Assembly (NCBI RefSeq): GCF_014926385.1 | Contig: NZ_CP053291.1 | Location: 1,116,001 to 1,180,000 of the forward strand | From: Trueperella pecoris | GTDB taxonomy: Bacteria; Actinomycetota; Actinomycetes; Actinomycetales; Actinomycetaceae | DNA length: 64,000 nucleotides | Reading direction: 5' to 3' | Shown: positions 56,736-64,000 of the stretch, one piece after another | Layout of the letters: each line of letters begins with the position of its first letter | Numbering within the stretch: the stretch's first letter is position 1 | Program-made: the position numbers and the translations under genes | The notes under the pieces: generated by a model | What the model was told of the DNA's origin: nothing | Seen by the model: the letters and a program-made list of their open reading frames with translations, nothing else | Database searches by the model: none

Positions 56736-58540
56736 GACACGGCGGAGCTAACCCTTACGCAAACGACGCCCGGGATCTCAAGGGTGCGCTTAAGCGCCTT
56801 GCTCGCATGCTTCAGCGCGAAAAGCTGCGTATCGCGATCGTCGTCGTGCTCATGGCCGTGGCCGCTGCGGGAGGTGCCCTCGCCCCGAAGTTTCTCGGGG
56901 ACGCGACCGACATGATCGTCGACGGCGTGGCGGCGGACGGAGTCAACTTCGCAGCGCTTGCTAAGCTGCTACTCATCATCGCGGCGATCTACCTCGTGTC
57001 CTCGCTGGCAAACTTCGCCGCGGGCTACCTCATCCGGTTGACCGTCCAAGAGCTGGGATACAACCTGCGCCAGGCCGCCCAGGCAAAGATCGACCGGCTT
57101 TCCCTCTCCTGGCTGGACAAACAGCCACGCGGTGACCTCCTCTCCCGTGTCACCAACGACATCGATAACATCACTCAGACCCTGATGCAGACGCTGAGCC
57201 AGATACTCCTGTCCTTCTATTCCCTCGTGGGCATCCTCGCAATGATGATCTGGATCTCGCCGTCGCTCACGGGCGCCACGTTGGCCGTCATGCCGCTCGG
57301 GATCGTCGCGCTGATCTTTATCTTGCGCAAGTCGCGCCCCCAGTTCCGCGCGCAATGGACGAAGACGGGCGAGGTGTCCTCCATCGTGGAAGAGTCCTTC
57401 ACGGGCCTCGACGTCGTCACCGCCTACGGCCTGCAAGAGGAGTTCGAGGAACTGTTCGATACATCCAACCGGGAGCTTTTCGAGGCCGGCTACAAAGGTC
57501 AATTCATCTCCCAGCTGGCGCAGCCGACCATGGGCTTCGTGTCCAACATCGGCTTCGTCATTGTGGCGATCATGGGCGGCATACAGGTCATGAACGGGCA
57601 ACTGACCATCGGCGGCATGCAGGCGTTTATCCAATACAGCCGCCAACTCAACCGCCCGGTATCCACCCTGGCTTCGGTGACACCGATGCTTCAGTCGGGC
57701 GCCGCCTCGGGCGAGCGAATCTTCGACTTCCTCGACAGCGAGGAAATGCAGCCCGACGCGGCCGCCGATGTCCGCGCAGACGCCGCCAGCGCCGACCGTG
57801 GCAACATCACGTTCGACAACGTCACTTTCGCCTACGAGGAAGGCGTTCCCGTCATCAAGGGGCTTTCCCTGGCCGTCCGGCGTGGCGAGCAAGTAGCCGT
57901 CGTCGGTCCCACGGGCGCAGGCAAGACGACCCTAGTCAACCTCCTCATGCGCTTCTACGAGATCGATGGTGGCACGATCAACCTTGACGGCGTTTCCATC
58001 AGCGAGGTCTCCAAGGATTCCATGCGCTCGCAGATCGGGATGGTCCTCCAGGACACGTGGCTGTTCGAGGGCACGATCGAGGACAACATCGCCTTCGGCA
58101 AGGAAGGCGCCACGCACGATGACGTTGTTGCGGCCGCGAAGGCCACCGGGGTCGATAGGCTCGTTCGCCAACTTCCCGACGGTTACGACACGCTCATCGA
58201 CGACGAAGGCGGCAACATTTCCGCGGGCGAGAAACAGCTCATCACGATTGCGCGCGCCTATCTTTCTGATCCGGCCGTGCTTATCCTTGACGAGGCAACC
58301 TCGTCCGTCGACACCCGTACCGAGATGCTCGTCCAGGGGGCCATGGGCGAGCTACGGGAAGGACGCACATCGTTCGTCATCGCCCACCGGCTCTCCACCA
58401 TCCGCGACGCCGACGTCATCATTGTCATGGTCGACGGCGACGTCGTCGAACAGGGAACGCACGACGAGCTCTTGGCTCGCCGCGGGGCGTACTTCGATCT
58501 CTACCAGTCCCAGTTCAGCGGGCCGGAGAGGACCGGCTAG
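56732..58540 (+). CDS. ABC exporter half-transporter, subunit B
   Basis: A 602-residue partner of the preceding gene. Six membrane helices, then an ATPase with GPTGAGKTT, Q-loop MVLQDTWLF, signature ISAGEKQ (SGGEK variant) and Walker B AVLILDEATSSVD with a catalytic Glu, and switch His in IAHRLST. Together with subunit A it forms a heterodimeric exporter like TM287/288 or Rv0194-type drug/lipid pumps. The cargo is unknown. Confidence 0.9.
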   Translation: MRHGGANPYANDARDLKGALKRLARMLQREKLRIAIVVVLMAVAAAGGALAPKFLGDATDMIVDGVAADGVNFAALAKLLLIIAAIYLVSSLANFAAGYLIRLTVQELGYNLRQAAQAKIDRLSLSWLDKQPRGDLLSRVTNDIDNITQTLMQTLSQILLSFYSLVGILAMMIWISPSLTGATLAVMPLGIVALIFILRKSRPQFRAQWTKTGEVSSIVEESFTGLDVVTAYGLQEEFEELFDTSNRELFEAGYKGQFISQLAQPTMGFVSNIGFVIVAIMGGIQVMNGQLTIGGMQAFIQYSRQLNRPVSTLASVTPMLQSGAASGERIFDFLDSEEMQPDAAADVRADAASADRGNITFDNVTFAYEEGVPVIKGLSLAVRRGEQVAVVGPTGAGKTTLVNLLMRFYEIDGGTINLDGVSISEVSKDSMRSQIGMVLQDTWLFEGTIEDNIAFGKEGATHDDVVAAAKATGVDRLVRQLPDGYDTLIDDEGGNISAGEKQLITIARAYLSDPAVLILDEATSSVDTRTEMLVQGAMGELREGRTSFVIAHRLSTIRDADVIIVMVDGDVVEQGTHDELLARRGAYFDLYQSQFSGPERTG

Positions 58541-58576
58541 CGTGGGCGCCGTCGTGTTCGCCTGAGCGTCTCCGGG

Positions 58577-59281
58577 CTAGCGCTCGGCGGAAAAGCCCTC
58601 GTTCTTCAGCTTGCGCAGAAGCTCAAGCAGTTCCTGCGGGTCAGCGACGGTGGCCCAGGCTCGTTCTTGCTCCTCAGGCCACACGTCCGACCACCCCACG
58701 AGGATGGTCCGCACGCCATGCTTGCCCGCTCCCTCGATGTCGTATATCCTGTCGCCAACCATCACGACGTCGTCGCGAAACTCCCCCGTGCGAGGGACAT
58801 CGGAGGCGGAAAGAATGCCCATCGCTGTCAGCTCGTCAAGTGCCATGCCAACCACCTCGGCTTTGCCAAAGAGGTTCTTCTCGGTCGTGTCGCCGCACAA
58901 CGCGTCGAAATGATCAGCGATTCCGAGGTGCTCGCAGACACTCTTGGCGGCCCGCTGGAACTTCGACGTAGCCAAGGCCAGGGCCAGCCCCTCGGCACGC
59001 ACGTGCGTGAGAAGCTCCGCCACCCCGTCGAACAGGCGAGTCTCGTGGCCAACCACGGCGTAACGCTGGCGATATTCATTGACGTAATCATTGACGTCGG
59101 CGTCGGTGGCACCCAACTCCCTGAAGCTCTCTTGCAGGGGCGGACCAACATACTTTCGATAATTGTTCGCAGGCCAATCAAGCCCACGCAGCGCCTTCAT
59201 CGTGTCCGCGAAAATCCGCGTGACGACGGGCGCCGAATCGGTCAGTGTGCCATCAAGATCGAAAAGAACTGCTTGTACCAT
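58577..59281 (-). CDS. HAD-family phosphatase (phosphoglycolate phosphatase-like)
   Basis: A 234-residue HAD hydrolase with motif I LFDLDGTLTDS, motif II ALATSKF, motif III Lys in KNLFGKAEVV and motif IV VMVGDRIYDIEGA. It starts right after the stop of the Sua5-like gene, forming a three-gene operon. The substrate may be phosphoglycolate or a nucleotide. Confidence 0.85.
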   Translation of the reverse strand: MVQAVLFDLDGTLTDSAPVVTRIFADTMKALRGLDWPANNYRKYVGPPLQESFRELGATDADVNDYVNEYRQRYAVVGHETRLFDGVAELLTHVRAEGLALALATSKFQRAAKSVCEHLGIADHFDALCGDTTEKNLFGKAEVVGMALDELTAMGILSASDVPRTGEFRDDVVMVGDRIYDIEGAGKHGVRTILVGWSDVWPEEQERAWATVADPQELLELLRKLKNEGFSAER

Positions 59282-59902
59282 TTAACACTCAAACATCGAA
59301 ATATCGCCAGCGCCCTCGCGCGAGATGACGGCCTCGCCGCTGGACAGGTTGATCACCGTGGTCGGTCCCTGGCCGACCGGGCCGTCAACGACGACGTCAA
59401 TCGCGTTGCCGAGCCGGTCATCGACCACCCATCCCTCTTCCATCGGCTCATCTTCACCGGGCAAAATCAGCGTGGAGGACAACAGCGGCTCACCGAGTTC
59501 GCCCACCACCGCCTGCGTGATCTTGTGGTCAGGGATGCGCACGCCCACCGTGTTCTTCTTGGGGTTGAGGGTCATCCGCGGCACTTCCTTCGTTCCCTTC
59601 AAGATGAAGGTGTAGGGACCGGGGGTAAGCGACTTGATCAGGCGGAAGAATGCGTTGTCGATAATGACAAGCTGCCCGAGCTGGGCGAAGTTTGCGCACA
59701 GCAACGTGAAGTGGTGTTTTTCGCCAACCTGGCGGATGGTCCGAATGCGATCAAGGCCCTCCTTGTTCGCCAGCGTACATACGATTGCGTAGCCCGAATC
59801 GGTGGGAAGAGCAACGACCTCGCCGCGGCGAAGCCGATCGACGACCTTGCTCACTAGGCGCGGTTGCGGATCCTCGGGATGAATATCAATGAACGTCGCC
59901 AT
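59282..59902 (-). CDS. YciO/Sua5/YrdC family protein
   Basis: A 206-residue YrdC-fold protein with LVSKVVDRLRRGEVVALPTDSGYAIVC, FTLLCANFAQL, LTPGPYTFILKGTKEVPR and NTVGVRIPDH. The KxR/SxN residues resemble the YciO branch more than true threonylcarbamoyl-AMP synthase, so a role in t6A is possible but not certain. Its start overlaps the stop of the TPR-like gene. Confidence 0.8.
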   Translation of the reverse strand: MATFIDIHPEDPQPRLVSKVVDRLRRGEVVALPTDSGYAIVCTLANKEGLDRIRTIRQVGEKHHFTLLCANFAQLGQLVIIDNAFFRLIKSLTPGPYTFILKGTKEVPRMTLNPKKNTVGVRIPDHKITQAVVGELGEPLLSSTLILPGEDEPMEEGWVVDDRLGNAIDVVVDGPVGQGPTTVINLSSGEAVISREGAGDISMFEC

Positions 59903-60531
59903 TATTTGCCCTCCTCCACAGCGGCGATACGGACGGAAAGCCTGTCAACAAGCTCCGCTCCCGCGCCCGCCTCCTTCAGCATTTCCACGAATCGGCGAGC
60001 CGAGGGGGTCTTCTTCGCCTCAAGAGCCGACTCAACGAGTTCCATGGCAACTTCCGTGCTCTGCTCAGCGGGATTCCAGCGCCCAAGTCCCAGCTCAATC
60101 GCTGCCTCGTTCTGCCCGGCCTCGCGCAGGAGCCGGATTCCCGTAGCGAGCGCAATCCCGGTGTCCTCCCGGTCGGCGGCGGTTTCGAGGTAACGACGCG
60201 CGGCCTGCGGATCTTCTGCCTGAGCCAGGCGGGCCAGCTGGATGAGCGGATACCACGCCCGGGAATCCCCGCCAATTTCCTCACTGAGCGCCCACAGGAT
60301 CAGATCTGGATCCGGCCCTTCCGAAGAATCGGTGCTGGTCAACGGATCAACTGGCTGGCGATCGACGGCGGCGCCGTTGATGAGCGCCGCAAGCTGTTCA
60401 AAGGACGCGACGTCGTTAGGATCATCTGAAAGGCGCTCGCGTAGGCTAGCCGCCCGCTCGACAACGCTGGGGTCATGAACGTCGTGGGGAACTGCGTTGA
60501 AGAGCTGACGCATAAGATCTAGAAATGCCAT
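59902..60531 (-). CDS. TPR-like helical protein, unknown
   Basis: A 209-residue soluble protein of helical repeats (AWYPLIQLARLAQAEDPQAARRYLETAADREDTGIALATGIRLLREAGQNEAAIELG). It is the first gene of an operon with the YciO and HAD genes, joined by a TAATG overlap. No catalytic motif is seen. Confidence 0.65.
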   Translation of the reverse strand: MAFLDLMRQLFNAVPHDVHDPSVVERAASLRERLSDDPNDVASFEQLAALINGAAVDRQPVDPLTSTDSSEGPDPDLILWALSEEIGGDSRAWYPLIQLARLAQAEDPQAARRYLETAADREDTGIALATGIRLLREAGQNEAAIELGLGRWNPAEQSTEVAMELVESALEAKKTPSARRFVEMLKEAGAGAELVDRLSVRIAAVEEGK

Positions 60532-60597
60532 ACCCTTAGCCTAGCCGATTGACGTATTCGGCACGGACTAGCTTCAATCTTCATCCTAGGAGTGAAC

Positions 60598-61050
60598 ATG
60601 GTAGACCGCCACGACCTCGCGCTCGCACGTGCACGCGTCCTCTTGTCCGACATCGCGCCCGAGATTCCCGAGGCCGACATCGTTGCCGAGGCCAACCTCA
60701 CTGACGACCTCCGCCTTGATCTCGTTTCGGTCTGGGCTCTGGCCAACGGATTGGAGAAGCTGGCCAAGGTTGAGATCCTCGACGCCGATATCTGCGCGGC
60801 CCGCACACTAGGCGATCTGCTCGAACATGCGCTGACGGACGTGCCACTCGATTTTCGTGAGACAAACGGCTCGCCGACCCAGAGCCCGCAACCCCAGTCT
60901 GGGAATAATTCGGCCGCGGAAACGCCCACCGACCCCGCGCTACGCGGAGACACCTCCCAGCCTGCAGAAGTGGAGGACGGTCAAAAATTCGCCGGCGAGG
61001 ACGATCTCAACGCAGCAATGCAGGACTTGGCAGCGCTTTTTAACAACTAA
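60598..61050 (+). CDS. Acyl-carrier-protein-like protein lacking the Ser
   Basis: A 150-residue protein. Residues 1-80 align without gaps to ACP (ANLTDDLRLDLVSVWALANGLEKLAKVEILDADI...TLGDLLEHAL), but the DSL motif that carries phosphopantetheine reads D41-L42-V. A 70-residue acidic, Pro/Gln-rich tail follows. ATG 60598 after AGGAG is chosen over the in-frame GTG at 60592. It cannot carry an acyl group in the usual way and may be a structural or regulatory relative. Confidence 0.65.
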   Translation: MVDRHDLALARARVLLSDIAPEIPEADIVAEANLTDDLRLDLVSVWALANGLEKLAKVEILDADICAARTLGDLLEHALTDVPLDFRETNGSPTQSPQPQSGNNSAAETPTDPALRGDTSQPAEVEDGQKFAGEDDLNAAMQDLAALFNN

Positions 61051-61221
61051 CATTCGAGCGCGGAGCGAGCTCAAAGACAAAATTCTTCGCGACACCCACC
61101 TCACGGCGTAGGTGCGTGGCGCCCTCGTGCGTTAAAGTAAAACCCGTGTTGCTTGTGCATCACACATCGGTCATGTGCCACCCCCATGGACATCGATTTC
61201 TCACCACGATGATGGCCGATC

Positions 61222-61256
61222 ATGAGGCGGGGCTTAGTGCGTGGGCCCCGCCTCAT
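61222..61256. terminator. Terminator between ACP-like and DUF3145 genes
   Basis: A 12-bp perfect stem ATGAGGCGGGGC (61222-61233) with 61245-61256 between two convergent genes. The rest of the 240-base gap shows nothing else. Confidence 0.75.
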
Positions 61257-61294
61257 CGCTAGTTGCCAGCCGGAGGAACTGCCAACCAGGTTTG

Positions 61295-61798
61295 TTAACC
61301 GACTCGGTGAAGCCAACGCACCGGAGCACCCGCACCGGCATAGCGGAAGACCTCAAGCTCGTCATCCCACGCCTGTCCAAGCGCGACGTCGAGGAGCCGG
61401 CGAAGCTCTTCGGCATCGCCATTCGAATCCTCAATTGCGGCGCGGATTCGATTCTCGGGCACCACGACGTTACCCAAAAGATCGGTCTGCGCATAGAAAA
61501 TGCCAAGCCCAGGCGTGCACGACCACCGGCCGCCGTCCGTCATCGACGTCGGCTCCTCGGTCACCTCGAAACGCAGGTGCTCCCAGCCGCCGAGCGCCGA
61601 GGCGATCTGAGCGCCGGTCCCGGCCTGCCCGGCCCACGAGACTTCGCCGCGGTTCATATTGGGCACGGCGGGTTGCTTGGTCCACTCAAAATGCACAGGG
61701 TAGCCAAGTACGCTTGTGACCGCCCATTCAACGTGAGGTTGAACAGCCGGTATCACAGAATGAATAAATATGACGCCACGTGTGGCTTTGTTGTTCAC
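61295..61798 (-). CDS. DUF3145 family protein
   Basis: A 167-residue protein with TRGVIFIHSVIPAVQPHVEWAV, VHFEWTKQPAVPNMNRGEVSW and GGWEHLRFEVTEEPT, the conserved blocks of DUF3145 (actinobacteria only). GTG 61798 follows AGGAGG. Function is unknown. Confidence 0.85.
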   Translation of the reverse strand: MNNKATRGVIFIHSVIPAVQPHVEWAVTSVLGYPVHFEWTKQPAVPNMNRGEVSWAGQAGTGAQIASALGGWEHLRFEVTEEPTSMTDGGRWSCTPGLGIFYAQTDLLGNVVVPENRIRAAIEDSNGDAEELRRLLDVALGQAWDDELEVFRYAGAGAPVRWLHRVG

Positions 61799-61881
61799 CG
61801 TAACCTCCTACTTGGGTGAAATTCCCCTTAACACTCAAGCGAGGTTCGATATCTCAAGGATGCCACAGGTACGCCGGAAAG

Positions 61882-62805
61882 TCACCTCATGGGCAGCTCA
61901 TGGCTGAAGATGTCCTCCACCGTTGGCGCGAGAAACTCAAAGCCATGATCGAAAAGCACGTCTGGATACACGCGTTGGCTCGCAAGCATCGTTTCACGCC
62001 CCATCTGCCCTGCGACCAGCATCAACACCGGGCGCGGCACCGCCAAGAAGGCGCGCCGCCCCACGTGCTCGGCCAACAGTTTGTTCCACGCCTTGTTTGG
62101 CACCGGATCCGGATTCGTCATATTCACCGGTCCTTCGACGTCGTCCTCACGTAGCAGGAAAAGCAAGGCTCGTACGTAATCGTCTCGTGCGATCGTCGAC
62201 ATCCAGCCCGTCCCATCACCGAGCTGGGCTCCCAATCCCGCACGGTAGGGATGCTGCAGCAAGCCCAGCATCCCGCCGTCCTGGCCCATGACCAAGCCGG
62301 TACGCACCACGACCGTCCTGATGCCCATGCCCGACGCCGGTCCGGCGGTTTCCTCCCACGCCCGGCACAGCTCCGCGAGGAACCCCTCGCCACTCGCGCT
62401 ACCTTCGGACAGATACTCCCCCGCCCGATCGGCGCCGTAGTAACCAATCGCCGATCCCGAAATGAATACCTTCGGCTTGTGATTAGCCTTGGCGAAGGCG
62501 CTCACCAACGTCGTCACCGAATCGATGCGAGAATCCCACAAGACCTTTTTATACGACGGCGTCCACGGCCGCGACAGCAAACCCGCCCCGTTGAGACAGA
62601 TGACGCCGTACGCGCCGGCCAAGACGGCGTCGTCAATCGTCCCGGCTGAGGGATCCCACAGGAAGTCCTCAACACCGTCAACGGCAGTCGCGTCCGCCGA
62701 CCGAACGAGCCGACGCACACGGTAGCCAGCACTGAGCGCGGCCTCAACCAGGCGCGATCCAATGAATCCGGACGCACCCGCGAGGACAAGAACGGGCGGC
62801 GTCAT
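61882..62805 (-). CDS. TIGR01777 family epimerase/SDR
   Basis: A 307-residue NAD(P)-binding Rossmann protein: [16 protein letters not shown] at the N-terminus, [43 protein letters not shown] and the C-terminal DUF1731 block [30 protein letters not shown]. It matches Rv2216-type proteins. Overlaps the deformylase stop by ATGA. The substrate is unknown. Confidence 0.9.
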   Translation of the reverse strand: MTPPVLVLAGASGFIGSRLVEAALSAGYRVRRLVRSADATAVDGVEDFLWDPSAGTIDDAVLAGAYGVICLNGAGLLSRPWTPSYKKVLWDSRIDSVTTLVSAFAKANHKPKVFISGSAIGYYGADRAGEYLSEGSASGEGFLAELCRAWEETAGPASGMGIRTVVVRTGLVMGQDGGMLGLLQHPYRAGLGAQLGDGTGWMSTIARDDYVRALLFLLREDDVEGPVNMTNPDPVPNKAWNKLLAEHVGRRAFLAVPRPVLMLVAGQMGRETMLASQRVYPDVLFDHGFEFLAPTVEDIFSHELPMR

Positions 62806-63293
62806 TTCTGCTGCTCCCGCAGCTGGCGGAACGCCTCACGGCGCAGCGCGCGATCAAGGCGGTCGATGTAGAGATGACCATCGAGATGGTCGACCTCGTG
62901 TTGAATGAGGCGCCCCCAGATCTCCCGCCCCTCGACGACGACCTTCTTCCCGTCAAGGTCGATCCCCTCTGCACGCGCATACATGGCCCGCTTCGTCGGA
63001 AACCACAGCTCCGGAACAGAGAGGCACCCTTCGGCGTCGTCCTGAAACTCCTCCTGCGAGAGCTCCACAATCACGGGGTTGAGGACGTATCCGATGTCCC
63101 CCTCGATATTCCACGAGAACGCGCGGTAGGACACGCCGATCTGGTTAGCCGCGAGACCGGCGCGCCCCTCCTCGTCGACGTTCTCAAGTAGATCCTCAAC
63201 GAGTTGCTTGATGCCCGCGGTGACCTCCGTGATCGGCTCGCAGGGAGTACGCAGGACGGGGTCGCCAATGATACGGATATCGCGATAAGTCAT
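62802..63293 (-). CDS. def: Peptide deformylase
   Basis: A 163-residue metalloenzyme that removes the formyl group of new proteins. The three motifs are intact: [18 protein letters not shown] (Cys ligand) and QHEVDHLDG (two His ligands and catalytic Glu). It stands upstream of the epimerase gene in one operon. Confidence 0.95.
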   Translation of the reverse strand: MTYRDIRIIGDPVLRTPCEPITEVTAGIKQLVEDLLENVDEEGRAGLAANQIGVSYRAFSWNIEGDIGYVLNPVIVELSQEEFQDDAEGCLSVPELWFPTKRAMYARAEGIDLDGKKVVVEGREIWGRLIQHEVDHLDGHLYIDRLDRALRREAFRQLREQQK

Positions 63294-63351
63294 AGCGACA
63301 TTCTCTCATATCCCTCGCTCGGCGTCAGCGGCGAGCCGCAGAATCGCGAAG

Positions 63352-64000
63352 TTACGGGCGAGCCGCGGAATCTCGGCGCGCACGAAGACGCATCAGCCCG
63401 ACACCAGCGCTCATCGCGGCCAAGCCAAGGAACGCCGCGTCCGTGGTGTCCACTCCCGTGTTGGCAAGCTTTGGCCCTTCGCCCGTCGTTTCGCCACGAC
63501 CCGACTTCGCCTTCTGCTGAGGAGGCGTGGCCGACTCCGGCGTCGTCTTCGTCGTCGCCTGATTCTGCCGCGGCGCCGGCACGATCGTCATCCCGTTCGG
63601 TCCCTCACCCGGCTTGGCCGACGATTCGGCCAGGACGTTGAGCCCGGCAACCACCGTCGGCTGCTCGCCAGGAACATTCGAGGTGACGACCACGTAGTGC
63701 CTGCCCGGCCGCGTCGAGGCGCTGGTCGTGATACTCACGCGCACCCGACCCTCGGCATCGGCGCGCAGGTTATCGACGAACACCGGCTCGGAATAGAGGT
63801 ACACGCGCGCATCTGCGTGAGGGGTCAGGCCCGCGAAGGTCAGCGTCACCGGCTCGCCCTGGCGTAGCGTTGCTTCCCTTGCCAAGCTCAGGCTCCCCTC
63901 CTTCAGAGCCGCCTCGATTGCGGTCGAATCGGTGTAGACCGGCCCGGTCGCCGTCGTGCACACATCGCGAAGCTCTTCGTAGGCCTCCTTGGCAGCCATA
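63352..64000 (-). CDS. Sortase-anchored surface protein, C-terminal part
   Basis: At least 215 residues; the frame reaches the window edge with a cytosol-unlike sequence, so the true start is probably beyond 64000. It contains an Ig-like/beta segment (TLTFAGLTPHADARVYLYSEPVFVDNLRADAEGRVRVSI), a Pro/Thr/Gln-rich linker, then LANTG, a hydrophobic helix and RLRARRDSAARP, a sortase signal. The ligand is unknown. Confidence 0.75.
   Translation of the reverse strand, partial: MAAKEAYEELRDVCTTATGPVYTDSTAIEAALKEGSLSLAREATLRQGEPVTLTFAGLTPHADARVYLYSEPVFVDNLRADAEGRVRVSITTSASTRPGRHYVVVTSNVPGEQPTVVAGLNVLAESSAKPGEGPNGMTIVPAPRQNQATTKTTPESATPPQQKAKSGRGETTGEGPKLANTGVDTTDAAFLGLAAMSAGVGLMRLRARRDSAARP

Overview
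This is a 64 kb chromosomal window from a high-GC Gram-positive bacterium (Actinobacteria). Most of it has GC-rich codons, and gene order and content resemble the Mycobacterium tuberculosis Rv2173-Rv2241 interval, recalled from memory: polyprenyl synthase, Rv2175c, PASTA kinase, class II DAHP synthase, DnaQ/UvrC-like exonuclease, trpD, erpA, glycerate-kinase-like, DUF3043, leucyl aminopeptidase, E3/E2, DUF4191, glnA1, glnE, glnA2, zinc-ribbon protein, Nif3, DUF3052, aceE. Sortase-anchored sialidase and hexosaminidase, PPi-dependent phosphofructokinase, class A RNase P RNA and the small size of the operons suggest a host-associated Actinomycetaceae member (Trueperella/Arcanobacterium/Actinomyces-like). 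The genus is an inference.

Layout. 0-12 kb: start of a Rho_N/SAP-like protein, universal stress protein, DUF4192, prenyl diphosphate synthase, an envelope block (Rv2175c-like regulator, LysM lytic transglycosylase, PASTA kinase), DAHP synthase, PPi-PFK and a DnaQ-GIY-YIG protein. 12-13.4 kb: a decay zone with an AsnC-type gene carrying an in-frame TAG and a trpD with a likely lost start codon, two frameshifts and a TGA. 13.4-29 kb: receiver protein, sodA, FKBP lipoprotein, ErpA, glycerate-kinase-like protein, M20 dipeptidase, PepA, Lpd, lipoyl E2, MFS, DUF4191, glnA1. 29.1-37.2 kb: an accessory island between glnA1 and the glnA2-glnE operon. It holds a LPATG sialidase, an AT-rich GH20 hexosaminidase with seven perfect 33-bp repeats, an IS110-family element with a long non-coding leader (candidate bridge RNA) and scrambled IS3 debris. 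37.2-48 kb: SPOR protein-glnA2-glnE-phosphatase operon, map, polyphosphate glucokinase, rnpB, yaaA, zinc-ribbon-like protein, Nif3, and a pair of crcB genes. 48.2-49.7 kb: an internally deleted pullulanase. 49.9-64 kb: tRNA-Val, DUF3052, aceE, NiaP-like MFS, a heterodimeric ABC exporter, HAD/Sua5/TPR operon, an ACP-like protein lacking its serine, DUF3145, TIGR01777 epimerase, peptide deformylase, and the end of a LANTG-anchored surface protein.

How it works together. AceE, the lipoyl E2 and Lpd supply acetyl-CoA. GlnA1 keeps its adenylylation tyrosine and GlnE keeps both transferase motifs, so adenylylation control of nitrogen assimilation looks intact. The sialidase and hexosaminidase would act in turn on host glycans at the cell surface. 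The broken trpD, the broken pullulanase and the absence of lipA/lipB from their usual place beside the E2 gene point to reductive adaptation to a host.

The most novel candidate is the IS110 element's non-coding left end, which could encode a guide (bridge) RNA. I saw no CRISPR array, prophage or defence locus.
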